Assembly (NCBI GenBank): GCA_964431965.1
Contig: CAYSLU010000069.1
Coordinates: 1 to 29,763, forward strand
Length of the DNA: 29,763 nt
Origin: CAYSLU01 sp964431965
Lineage (GTDB): Bacteria > Verrucomicrobiota > Kiritimatiellia > CAIKKV01 > CAYSLU01
Reading direction: 5' to 3'
Shown here: positions 14,347 to 22,599 of the stretch, piece by piece
Position numbering within the stretch: position 1 is the stretch's first letter
Layout of the letters: each line of letters starts with the position of its first letter
Notes under the pieces: model-generated
Seen by the model: only the letters and a program-made list of their open reading frames with translations
The model's database searches: none
Told to the model about the DNA's origin: nothing
Made by a program: the position numbers and the translations under genes

Positions 14347-15638
14347 GCCGGGCTGGTCCAGTCGCCAGCCGCCCGCGAGAAGGGGCGGCTCATGTGCAGC
14401 AGGATGTCGCCGGTCTCGCGGTCCTCGTGCGCCACGAAGTTGGACAGCATGATTGGGACGGGCTCGGAGGCGGCACGGTCGTCGAGCGGCGTCACGCTCT
14501 CCTTCACGAGCTGCCCCGTCTGCGGGTCGACGAGCGCCGCGACAAGCGGATAGCGCGGCGAGTTCCCGGTCGGGTTGCGGGGTACGATGTTGCCGATCCA
14601 GTAGATGCGTCCGCTCGAGTGCGGGATCAGCTGAGAGCAGCTGCTGGGCGAGTAGAAGTGCGTCCCGTCGTCATAGGTCCATGGCCGGATCGGACTCCAG
14701 GAGAGCCCTCCGTCGGCGGACATGCTGCACCACTTGTAGCCGGGGCTGTTCTTCAGCCCTTGGTTGCTGCCCCGCATGACCATCATGATCCGCCCGTCCG
14801 GGAGCTCCGCGACCGTGGGCTCGAACGCGCCGCGCGATGAAACGGCTGGCTGGTTGGCCACCCGCTGGGACAGCTCCCAGTCGATCTCGCACCCGTTCGT
14901 CCACGTGCCGATCAGCACCGCGGACTCCATGTAGGTAAAGGAGCCCAGGGGGTTGTAGCGCTCGCCGTCGTCCCCGACGGGCGATATCTGGATCGGCTGG
15001 AGTATGTGGCCGCGTCGCGTGCGGATGGGACGGCCGACCCGGTCTCCGTAGCTGGCGGAGTTCCTGCCCCCCCAGACCCCTTCCATCGGATGGTCGAGAT
15101 CGTACTCGCCGCGCTGGATGACCGGCCGCGGATCGGTGAAGGAGCGCCCGCCGTTGGTCGAGACCATGTACATCAGGTTGCCGCGATTATTGGGGTCGGT
15201 TGGCTTGTCGGCCGGCCAGAGGCCCTGACCGCACATGACGAGCAGATGCCCGGTGACGGGATCCACCCACCCGGACTTGAAGCCGCGTCGGACGGTCCCC
15301 TCGGCCGCTCTGCGGAGGACCCAGAGGGACTCGGGAGCCGACCAGGTGCGGCCGTTGTCCTCGGACCGGCTGACTTCCAGCGCGTCGTTCTTGTCGCTCT
15401 GGGTCTGCTCCGCCCGGTAGCGCATCTTCTCGCGCCCGTCGCGGGTGGTGTAGAAGGACTCCGCGCGCACGCACACTCCGGATCTCGCATCCAGAAACAC
15501 GTCTCGGCTGCGAAGACGGATCGGCGGGGCGTTGGAGCCCGGTGAGTCAGCGGCCCCCGAGGCGGCGGCAGTCATCATGATGAGGGTCCCGAGAGCGGCC
15601 CTGCGCCCGGCGTGTCTGGTCGGCTTCGTGTCGCCCAT
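14316..15638 (-). CDS. Exported sialidase-superfamily (BNR/Asp-box) protein
   Basis: 440-residue six-bladed beta-propeller-type protein. Asp-box motifs are visible: SRSEDNGRTWS near residue 95, STNGGRSFTD near 165 and SADGGLSWSP near 310. The arginine-rich signal (GRRAALGTLIMMTAAASGA) looks like a Tat or Sec signal with cleavage near AAD. I chose the ATG at 15638 because GGAGGT stands directly before it; the frame also opens at 15692. Related proteins in planctomycete-like bacteria are annotated as exo-alpha-sialidases, but many of these carry no proven sialidase activity, so the sugar is open. It is the only protein of the sugar island with a clear export signal. Confidence 0.75.
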   Translation of the reverse strand: MGDTKPTRHAGRRAALGTLIMMTAAASGAADSPGSNAPPIRLRSRDVFLDARSGVCVRAESFYTTRDGREKMRYRAEQTQSDKNDALEVSRSEDNGRTWSAPESLWVLRRAAEGTVRRGFKSGWVDPVTGHLLVMCGQGLWPADKPTDPNNRGNLMYMVSTNGGRSFTDPRPVIQRGEYDLDHPMEGVWGGRNSASYGDRVGRPIRTRRGHILQPIQISPVGDDGERYNPLGSFTYMESAVLIGTWTNGCEIDWELSQRVANQPAVSSRGAFEPTVAELPDGRIMMVMRGSNQGLKNSPGYKWCSMSADGGLSWSPIRPWTYDDGTHFYSPSSCSQLIPHSSGRIYWIGNIVPRNPTGNSPRYPLVAALVDPQTGQLVKESVTPLDDRAASEPVPIMLSNFVAHEDRETGDILLHMSRPFSRAAGDWTSPAYLCRIAVAP

Positions 15639-15774
15639 CGTTGACCTCCGGTGAATGATGAGTGAACCATAGGCGGATACCCGGGCAGGCACAAGGCGAA
15701 AGGGGGGGGCGTGTTCCGTCCACGCCGCGCGGCGAAGGGGCGCTCATCCCGGGCCCGACTGGTCTTGCCTGGGC

Positions 15775-16626
15775 TCAGTCCGCGCGCGCCGGCGCGCCCA
15801 GGGCCCGCTTGCTGCGCGTGGTCTGCAGCGGATTGTCCGGCATCCGGCGGTTTAGAAAGTCGAGCGACAGGGTGATGACCTCCTTCGCCTCGTCGGGCGT
15901 CGTCGTGCCGACGGTCACCATGTCGCAGTCCCGGATGGTGTTCCACACGAACGCGAGCCCAACCGGCGGCAGCAGCCGGCCGGCTGCGAGCGGCTTGATC
16001 GTCATGACCGGCTTGCGCGCGTTCCGGATGACTCGCATGACCCAGTCCGCCTCAACCTGCATGAGGAAGCCGGCGGCGTTGTAGAGCTGGATGTAGGTCT
16101 CGACGTCTGCGCCGGTCTCGTCCGCAATGACGACGGACTCGGGCGTGTGTGTCGAGAGCCCGGGGAGCATCCCGCGCTCCCGGATCATGTGCGCGTAGCG
16201 ATCGTAGTCGCGGATCCGGCGGTGCATCCGGTCGAGCAGGGCGTCGGTCACGCACTGGTGGGGGAAGCAGAACGTCGCACCCAGCTCGCGGCACCGGTCG
16301 AACACCCGTTCGGGCTCCATCTCCGCCGGCCCGCCCGGCACGATGTTGAAGTGCGGCGTGAAGATGCGGTGCATGCGGCGGCCCACGCGGTCTTCCGCGT
16401 CCTTCACGGCGTCGCGAAGGAGCGGCTCCGGCATGCCCATCACGACGTCGATTCCGCGCTCCAGAAACACGGTCAGCACGTCCGCCACGCGGGCGCGGGT
16501 CTGGTACTCCTTGATGAAGCGATCCTTGGCGGCGCTGGTGTGCGACCATCCGAGGAACCAGTTCGTCCCCACGATCATTCGAGAGAGAGAGACGCCGCCA
16601 ACCGTCGTGCGAGGAAAGTCGTTCAT
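15775..16626 (-). CDS. Aldo/keto-reductase-like TIM-barrel protein
   Basis: 283-residue cytosolic protein. The start MNDFPRTTVGGVSLSRMIVG is the usual opening of aldo/keto reductases (substrate loop and first strand). The segments VMTIKPLAAGRLLPP and MVTVGTTTPDEAKEVITLSL match the late strands and the nucleotide-binding end of that fold. The canonical Asp-Tyr-Lys-His catalytic set is not obvious, and residue 60-110 (ERGIDVVMGMPEPLLRDAVK) differs from typical members, so it may belong to an atypical branch. GGAGGATCGAG stands before the ATG. It lies between the GH95-like gene and the sialidase-like gene on the same strand, which suggests a part in sugar processing. Confidence 0.65.
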   Translation of the reverse strand: MNDFPRTTVGGVSLSRMIVGTNWFLGWSHTSAAKDRFIKEYQTRARVADVLTVFLERGIDVVMGMPEPLLRDAVKDAEDRVGRRMHRIFTPHFNIVPGGPAEMEPERVFDRCRELGATFCFPHQCVTDALLDRMHRRIRDYDRYAHMIRERGMLPGLSTHTPESVVIADETGADVETYIQLYNAAGFLMQVEADWVMRVIRNARKPVMTIKPLAAGRLLPPVGLAFVWNTIRDCDMVTVGTTTPDEAKEVITLSLDFLNRRMPDNPLQTTRSKRALGAPARAD

Positions 16627-16719
16627 CTCGATCCTCCATGTGCCCCGGAGTGTAGCGGCCCGCGGCAGCGACTGTCTACGATCCCGCGCCCCGGCAATGA
16701 GACGCCAAGCGGCAGCGGC

Positions 16720-19164
16720 CTACTCGCTCCGTCCGGCGTGCAGGTCGTAGACAGCGCCCGCCGCGGTCGGGAACACGACGTCGCGGCCGTCGCGACGTGC
16801 CGGAACGGCGTCCGAGCCGCAGCCGATGCGCGGGAGGTCGCCCGCGGGGCAGCGGATTCTGCACGGCCTGCCCGCCAGGCTGCGAATCGACGCCGCAAGC
16901 CCGGCCTCCGGATCCCAAGAGGCGTCAACGACGAATCCGCCTCGCGCCGACAACCCCCTGAAGCGGGCCGCCCGATCTTTGGGCCAAGCAGGAAAGATCC
17001 GCAGCACCTCGCCCTGGCTCTGAAGCAGCATCTCGGTGGTGGCCGCCACGCCCAGGTAGTTGTCTTCGGGGCAGCGCCAGGCGTCCGGATGCATGTTGAT
17101 CCAGTGCGTCGTGCGCGCGTGGCCGGCCGGGAACCGCTCGCGAAGGATGACGGTGCGCGCGAGCTCGAACGCATGGGGCAGCCCCATCCGCAGGGCCGGG
17201 ATGGCGCACCACCAGTGGTGGATCCAGATGATGGCGGGGTGAAGCTCGTGCCAGCGCGTCCGCTGCATGGTATCGCGCGCCACGGCTGCGAAGCCGTCGG
17301 GCTCGTCGCCCTCGATGTACTCGCCCGGAAAGACGCTCCACGCGGCCGCCAGCGCCTGCGCCTCGCGGTGGCGACGCTCCTCCCACCACGGCTTGCCGGG
17401 CGCCGCCGGGGGAGGGCCGTCATTCTTGTCCGCCCGGATCCACGAGCTTCCGTCCTCCAGATGGTCGACCGTCAGCGGCCGAACGCGCGCGAGCGCGGCG
17501 CGCCAGCGCTCGCGCCACTCGGCATCGACGCCGAGGATTTCAGAGGCGGCGATGGCTTCCATGAACGTCTGCCGGAAGAGGATCAGGTCGATGAAGCAGT
17601 CCCGGTTGTGCTCGAAGTGGCGCGTCCAAGGCGGCGCTTCCAGGTTGAGCGACGGGTAGATGTCGCCGCTCTCGTCCATATACTTCTCGAAGTAGCGCCA
17701 GTAGAACGCCGCGGCGTCGCGGATGTACGGGTACGCCCGCCGCGCCAGGAACTCGCGGTCCTGCGTGTGCTCCCAGCGCCACCAGAGCGGCTGGCCGTGC
17801 CAGCCGGTCATGCCCAGCGCCCGCCCGGCCTCGTTGCTGTTGGCCTGCCGGTGCGGCGGGACATATGGCATCACCATGTGCGGGGAGTAGACGCCTTCAA
17901 GCCCGAACAGCGTGCGGGCCAGATGCTCGAAGCTGGGCCGCATGTGGTCGATCCATCCGGCATAGCAGTCGATCCATTCCGGATGGTTCGCGGGCAGGCT
18001 CGAGAGGAACATCTTCTGGATGTTCATGTTCACCGTGTACCCGCCGTGCCAGGGAGACTCCTCGTGGGGCACGACGTTCGCGCACAGCCCGGGGGCCTGG
18101 GCCTTGGGCCCGATGTGCGCGGCGAGCGCAAACAGGTTCCGGTACCAGGTCTGCTCCAACTCGCGGTCGTCGAGGGAGATGCCGGAGCGCGACCAGAATG
18201 CCCGCCAGTCCTCGGCATGGGCCGCGAAGGTCCGGTCATATGCGTCGGGCGTGGCCGGACCGGCCAGCCCGACGGCGCGCGAAGCCGCGTCACCCCCGCC
18301 GTCCCGGTCCGTCGCCACGCCGACCATGAACTCGAGCGCAGCGCCGTCATCGAGCGTCACAACCTGGCGTACGTGGCAGGGGCGGGACTCCGGGCGGCGG
18401 GCGCGGATGCCCGCCCGGGTCTCTGGGAAGGCAGCCGCAAGACTCCAGGCGAACTCCGGAACGTCGAAGCCGGCGGGTATCCGCTGGGTGACGATTCCGG
18501 CCGAGGGCCCGGCCAGCCGGGACTCGGGCCAGGGGATCGACGGATCGACCGAATCGGGCCGCTTCTCGACGCACAGGTGGAACTCGCCCACGTTCCCTTG
18601 GCGGCGGATGCGCAGGCGCACGGCGTTGGCGAGTCGGTCCACGAACGCCTCGATCACCAGGCGGCCCGGCGCATGCCAGACGTTGTCGTAGTCAAAGGTG
18701 CTGCAGACCACGCCCCGTGCGATATCGACGGTCGTCTCGATCCGCGTCGAGCTGATCCCCGAATGCAGCACCCGTATCCAGCCAGCGGGTTTGGGGCAGG
18801 GGTACGGATTGAACCAACCCGGCGGGGTGAGGGGATAGCGAATATCGGCCGGTTCCCGATCCCACGCGGGCGAAGCCCGGTAATTCGCGCCCTCGAGCCG
18901 GAACCCGTAGTCGCGCGATGCGCGGATCAGGTCGCCTTGCGTGATGGCGTGATCAGCCGTGATGTGGTCGAAGCGCGCGTCCCAGATGTCGTTCTTGCCC
19001 AGGTGCAGGCGGAACTCGTTGTGGAACACCTGAACGAGGGCCGCGAGATCGCCGTTCCCGATCGCCGGCGCCTCGTGGATGTTGGTGACCGGTCCCGCGA
19101 AGCGCAGGAAATGCTCCGGCCCGGGCAGGGCGGGCACGGCGGGCGGCGAGTTGGGCGGCACCAT
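16720..19164 (-). CDS. GH95-like glycoside hydrolase
   Basis: 814-residue enzyme resembling GH95 (1,2-alpha-L-fucosidase and related activities). The N-terminal beta-sandwich carries APAIGNGDLAALVQVFHNEF and LHLGKNDIWDARF. The helical barrel has YTVNMNIQKMF near residue 378, equivalent to the Asn-x-Asn pair of GH95 catalytic sites, and DNYLGVAATTEMLLQSQGEV near 700, followed by PAWPKDRAARFRGLSARGGF, the typical GH95 tail. The Asp-Gly-Asn of known fucosidases reads Glu-Asp-Asn here, so specificity may differ. I prefer ATG 19164, with GGAGGATCC before it, to GTG 19200. No signal peptide is seen. It leads a three-gene minus-strand unit (gaps of 93 and 136 bases). Confidence 0.75.
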   Translation of the reverse strand: MVPPNSPPAVPALPGPEHFLRFAGPVTNIHEAPAIGNGDLAALVQVFHNEFRLHLGKNDIWDARFDHITADHAITQGDLIRASRDYGFRLEGANYRASPAWDREPADIRYPLTPPGWFNPYPCPKPAGWIRVLHSGISSTRIETTVDIARGVVCSTFDYDNVWHAPGRLVIEAFVDRLANAVRLRIRRQGNVGEFHLCVEKRPDSVDPSIPWPESRLAGPSAGIVTQRIPAGFDVPEFAWSLAAAFPETRAGIRARRPESRPCHVRQVVTLDDGAALEFMVGVATDRDGGGDAASRAVGLAGPATPDAYDRTFAAHAEDWRAFWSRSGISLDDRELEQTWYRNLFALAAHIGPKAQAPGLCANVVPHEESPWHGGYTVNMNIQKMFLSSLPANHPEWIDCYAGWIDHMRPSFEHLARTLFGLEGVYSPHMVMPYVPPHRQANSNEAGRALGMTGWHGQPLWWRWEHTQDREFLARRAYPYIRDAAAFYWRYFEKYMDESGDIYPSLNLEAPPWTRHFEHNRDCFIDLILFRQTFMEAIAASEILGVDAEWRERWRAALARVRPLTVDHLEDGSSWIRADKNDGPPPAAPGKPWWEERRHREAQALAAAWSVFPGEYIEGDEPDGFAAVARDTMQRTRWHELHPAIIWIHHWWCAIPALRMGLPHAFELARTVILRERFPAGHARTTHWINMHPDAWRCPEDNYLGVAATTEMLLQSQGEVLRIFPAWPKDRAARFRGLSARGGFVVDASWDPEAGLAASIRSLAGRPCRIRCPAGDLPRIGCGSDAVPARRDGRDVVFPTAAGAVYDLHAGRSE

Positions 19165-19273
19165 GGCGACGGATCCTCCGGCGGCCGGCACGCGAGTCAC
19201 AAGCTCCCGGATCCCAGCCGCCGTCGTGTGTATCAGAGCGTACCCCGTCGGGCAATGCTGGGAGACGTGCCCC

Positions 19274-19915
19274 CTACTCGTGAAGGCGGGCTTCCTGATC
19301 GCATAGCTCGGTGCGCGCTATCACGCTGCCTGGTTCGAGCAGCGCCCCCGGGGCGACCACCGCGTTGGCTCCAACTCTTGAACGGTCGCCAACCAGCGCG
19401 CCGAACTTCTGGCTTCCGGTTGGATGAAGCTCCGAGCCAAGGCGGACAAGGACTTCTTTGTCTGGCCGCTCGTTTCGACAGTTGCAGATGATGCTTCCGG
19501 CTTCGAGGTTTACGCCAGAGCCGAGAAGCGAATCTCCAACGAAGTTGAAATGGGCGAGCGTTGTGCCCGAGAACACAAATGAAGACTTCAGCTCCGAGCC
19601 AGGGCCCAGTATGCAGTCCTTGCCGACCCAGCACCCCCCGCGCAGATAGGCGCCGGCCGCCACGAAGCACCTGGCACCGACCACCAACGGGCCTTTCAGA
19701 ATGGCGCCTGGCTCAATGCTTGCGGTGTCATGGATCGCTATTCCGTCTGCGATCCTGAACTCACCGCTGGGGAGGCCCTCCAGAACGGATCGAACGATCT
19801 CGATGGACTTTGTCGTGAGCTCCCAAGGTGCGAGCACCCCCCAACGCGAGACGACCGAGTTTGCGAACTCGAAAATGTAGTTTGAAATGGTGATTGGTGA
19901 TGCCATGGCGCCCAC
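19274..19915 (-). CDS. Left-handed beta-helix (hexapeptide-repeat) protein, acyltransferase-like
   Basis: 213 residues. An N-terminal helical part (residues 1-55) is followed by hexapeptide repeats: IHDTASIEPGAILKGPLVVG, VAAGAYLRGGCWVGKDCILG, then SGVNLEAGSIICN and VGDRSRVGANAVVAPGALLE. This is the beta-helix of GlmU-C/LpxD-like enzymes, which use acyl-CoA or bind nucleotide sugars. The stretch FVFSGTTLAHFNFVGDSLLG is typical of the sugar-nucleotide relatives. The catalytic His cannot be settled. By eye the GC content is lower than in neighbours, which hints at transfer. No ribosome site is obvious before ATG 19915 or 19906. It may modify a sugar or surface glycan. Confidence 0.7.
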   Translation of the reverse strand: MGAMASPITISNYIFEFANSVVSRWGVLAPWELTTKSIEIVRSVLEGLPSGEFRIADGIAIHDTASIEPGAILKGPLVVGARCFVAAGAYLRGGCWVGKDCILGPGSELKSSFVFSGTTLAHFNFVGDSLLGSGVNLEAGSIICNCRNERPDKEVLVRLGSELHPTGSQKFGALVGDRSRVGANAVVAPGALLEPGSVIARTELCDQEARLHE

Positions 19916-19934
19916 AGACGTCTAACGCTCCAGT

Positions 19935-20249
19935 TCAAAAGAAGGGCCAGAGTGGTTGTCTCGGGCTGCCATATAGGCGAGGAGGATTCCGGGAGACTGT
20001 GGCCCGCGGTGCGCGCTTTCTCTTGCGGTACACCAACCAGAGCCAGACGGCGAGCCCGGCCACCCCCAGCAGGAGCAGGAACTCGGAGACGTCGAGAACA
20101 AGAAGAACATCGTCGGCATGAAGGGCCAGCATCAGCTCCATATAGACGTGCAGTTCGAAAATGCCGGGAACGGCCGGCCCGACGGGAGGAGTTCACCAAG
20201 GCCCCCCTGCACTTCCTGCATGCCGGCGAGTACGGCAATCGCCAGCATG
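19935..20249 (-). CDS. Possible small membrane protein, uncertain and perhaps frameshifted
   Basis: The open frame 20141-19935 encodes 68 residues with MELMLALHADDVLLVLDVSE, a strong membrane segment FLLLLGVAGLAVWLWLVY and a basic end RKRKRAPR, a topology typical of small inner-membrane proteins. Upstream, in another frame, MLAIAVLAGMQEVQGGLGEL (from 20249) could be its true beginning if one base were lost near 20165. No ribosome site is seen for either start. I do not recognise a family. It may be spurious, since the complement of hydrophilic coding can look hydrophobic. Confidence 0.3.
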
Positions 20250-20550
20250 GAGGTGATTATGCGGCGGGAGGCGGAGCGCACAAGCGAAAAGACGCGGAGG
20301 GGCGGTCAGTGATCAGAGGGCGGTGATCATCGTTTGGCGAGCGGGGAGGCACGGTCGTGTTGTAACCCTGCGGGTGGGGCGGAGGGATGGGACCTGAGCC
20401 TTCGCAGCTGGTCGATGACGCCGATGGCACGGTCCCCGAAGGAGGAAGAGACCGTGGTCCGACTACTCGGCGCCGTGCCGGGCCATTGACAGCGGGGGCG
20501 GGGGACGGCAGCATTCGGGCATTGGGCTGCTGCACGGATGGAGGCACTTC
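20250..20550. other. Intergenic region upstream of the plus-strand sugar genes
   Basis: No convincing gene. A strong ribosome-site-like GGAGGTGATT precedes an ATG at 20259, but that frame closes after 17 codons (to 20312), so it is either a leader peptide or the remains of a lost gene start. A TTGACA lies at about 20487 but its -10 partner is weak. GGAGG at 20540-20544 is the ribosome site of the next gene. The closely spaced GTGATCA repeats near 20296 and 20324 may be chance. Confidence 0.4.
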
Positions 20551-22599
20551 ATGAGCGATGCCAGCGTGTACCCGGGCGATCTGCGTGTGCAACGGGACTC
20601 GGACCGGGTCACCGTTCGCACGCCCTACTACGAGATCGAACACAGCTTGGAGGCGGGGGGCGGGATCCGGAGCATCCGGTTTCCGGCAGCGGGCGTGGCG
20701 AACATCGTCCAGCGGACGTTCTCGAGCCAGCTGCACGTGGAGGGCGAGCCCAAGCGGTTCCAGCCGGGCGGGCGCACGACGGTCGAACTCGACACGCTGG
20801 AGGGTGGCGTAACCGCCGCATTCCGGGCGGCGCTGGTGGATGACACCGGCCGCGACTCCGGCGTCCGGCTGCGGACCACGTACCGGCATCGCTGGGGATA
20901 CGTCCGGATCCGACAGGAGCTGGAGTTTCCCGCGTCGGGCCTTCGCGTGAAGGCGCTGATGCTCCAGGACTGGGCGCTTGCCCCGGAGCTCACGCATTAC
21001 GGCGTTCGTCCGGGCGCCCCGGCCGAGACCTCGTCGTCCCCGCGCGGATTCGGAGTCTGCCAGTGGGGCCGCTTCCGGCCAGGGCGCTCGTTCGATTCGA
21101 TCCATGAGAGCCGGTTCGTTCCCCGGTATGTCAGCTTTGCCAATCCCGGACGCTGCGGCATCGAGTGGTTCGCAGGATCGGATCTGGCGCAGTGGGACTA
21201 CCAGGCAGCCGGGCGGGCGGGAGCGGGCAGCCTGTGCGTGGCATCGGAGCCCATGCCAGCCGCCGTCGTCCTGCGGGTGTGCCCCGTGGACATCCCCATG
21301 GGCGGCGTGCGAATGGCGGGGCGCTATGTGTTCGATTCGACGATCGGCGTGCCGGTGCTTACCGGCCGGGCACGGCCGCCGTTCCTGCACGCCAGTTTCA
21401 ACCGGCGGAACTGGCCGGCCGACGCGGACGTGGCCCGCTGGGCCCGCACCGGAATCCGCACGGCGCACTTCCACCACGACGGCGATTCGTTCGGCGACGG
21501 CGTGTTCTGGCGCGACGGCCGCTATCCGCCGTTCTCCCCCGCGGACATGAAGGAGTTCGACCGCGTGATTGCCGCCTGTCACCGGAGCGGCATCCGCGTG
21601 GCCACGTACTTCTCCAACAAGGAGCTGCACCCCAGCACGGCGGCGTTCAAGCAACACGGCGCCGAATGGGCGCGGCTGCCCGACGACCGGGGGCAGATGC
21701 TGCACAACCCGCATGGGAACGACGAGTTCGGCGCCCAGATGTGTCTCCGATCGGGCTGGGCGGACGCCTTCAAGAGCTATGTCGATACGGTGCTGTCCCA
21801 TCACGACTTGGACGGCACCTACTACGACTGGAACGTCGGGCTCTACTGCCACAACACGCGACATGTCGAAGGCGCGTCACCCATCCGCGCAGGGCTGGGC
21901 ATGCAAGCCGAATCGCCGGCGGGCCACTGGGATGTCGACGAGCTGCTCGACCTCATGGAATGGACGCGCCGACGCGTCGGCCCGGACGGACTGATGATCG
22001 CGCACACCACTATGGTGCCGATGGCGGCAACCGAGAACTTCGCCGACTACGTCGTGGCGATGGAGTGGGGGTACAGCCAGCTCGCGCTCGGGGCCCCGGA
22101 ACTGGACGACCTTCCGCTGGAGTGGACGTTCATGGGCGCACGGGCGCGCGGGGTGATCGGCTACGGCTGCGTGGCGGCCGGGGCGCCGGCGCGCATCGCC
22201 CGGCAGATGACGGTTCGATGCCTGATGACCGGCGTGGCGCCCTGGCCGGCGAAGCCGGCCGACTTGAAGCTCTTCGCTCCGCTCAAGGGCGTCGAGTGCG
22301 AGGGCGGATCGTTCTTCGACTGGCGGGCCGGATTCGCGTCCGCCGACAGCCCGGCGGTGGCCACCGCGGCCTACCGGACCGGAGCAGGCATTCTCGTGCT
22401 GGCGGGCAACCTGACCTCAAAGCCGGCGGCGGCATGCGTGACGCTCGATCGCCGGCTGGCGCGGCTGCGTCCGGGCCGGCGGTATCGGGTCCGCGTCGGC
22501 AACCGGTCGCAGGCGGCGACCGGAGCCGCGCTGTCCGGCCGGGGTGTCGCGGTCCGGGTCGCGGGCGATTCCATCACGCCAATCTGGATCGATTCATGA
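20551..22599 (+). CDS. Unassigned TIM-barrel glycosidase-like protein
   Basis: 682 residues; I cannot name the family. Residues 1-270 look like the beta-sandwich domain of glycosidases that act on the non-reducing end (YYEIEHSLEAGGGIRSIRFP). Residues 280-560 look like a TIM barrel: ARPPFLHASFNRRNWPADAD, IRTAHFHHDGDSF, HRSGIRVATYFSNKELHPST, then DLDGTYYDWNVGLYCHN. The Asp in YYDWN (426) has the position of a nucleophile of the GH31/GH36/GH27 type, and MEWGYSQLALG may supply the acid. The C-terminal 100 residues form a beta-domain. No signal peptide is seen. GGAGG six bases before ATG 20551 supports the start. The stop overlaps the next start (ATGA), so the pair is co-translated. Confidence 0.6.
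   Translation: MSDASVYPGDLRVQRDSDRVTVRTPYYEIEHSLEAGGGIRSIRFPAAGVANIVQRTFSSQLHVEGEPKRFQPGGRTTVELDTLEGGVTAAFRAALVDDTGRDSGVRLRTTYRHRWGYVRIRQELEFPASGLRVKALMLQDWALAPELTHYGVRPGAPAETSSSPRGFGVCQWGRFRPGRSFDSIHESRFVPRYVSFANPGRCGIEWFAGSDLAQWDYQAAGRAGAGSLCVASEPMPAAVVLRVCPVDIPMGGVRMAGRYVFDSTIGVPVLTGRARPPFLHASFNRRNWPADADVARWARTGIRTAHFHHDGDSFGDGVFWRDGRYPPFSPADMKEFDRVIAACHRSGIRVATYFSNKELHPSTAAFKQHGAEWARLPDDRGQMLHNPHGNDEFGAQMCLRSGWADAFKSYVDTVLSHHDLDGTYYDWNVGLYCHNTRHVEGASPIRAGLGMQAESPAGHWDVDELLDLMEWTRRRVGPDGLMIAHTTMVPMAATENFADYVVAMEWGYSQLALGAPELDDLPLEWTFMGARARGVIGYGCVAAGAPARIARQMTVRCLMTGVAPWPAKPADLKLFAPLKGVECEGGSFFDWRAGFASADSPAVATAAYRTGAGILVLAGNLTSKPAAACVTLDRRLARLRPGRRYRVRVGNRSQAATGAALSGRGVAVRVAGDSITPIWIDS

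Noticed and set aside
19200..19273. Promoter for the GH95-like gene (TTGCCC with a weak -10)
   Set aside because: The -10 box matches too poorly and the spacing is uncertain.
16147..19491. A 1,114-codon plus-strand open frame over the GH95-like gene
   Set aside because: It is antisense to a gene with recognisable GH95 motifs, has low-complexity Arg/Pro/Val composition and no ribosome site.
20259..20312. 17-codon frame with a perfect ribosome site, as a gene
   Set aside because: Too short, Arg/Glu-rich, no conserved feature; it may be a leader or a remnant, so it is noted only in the intergenic entry.
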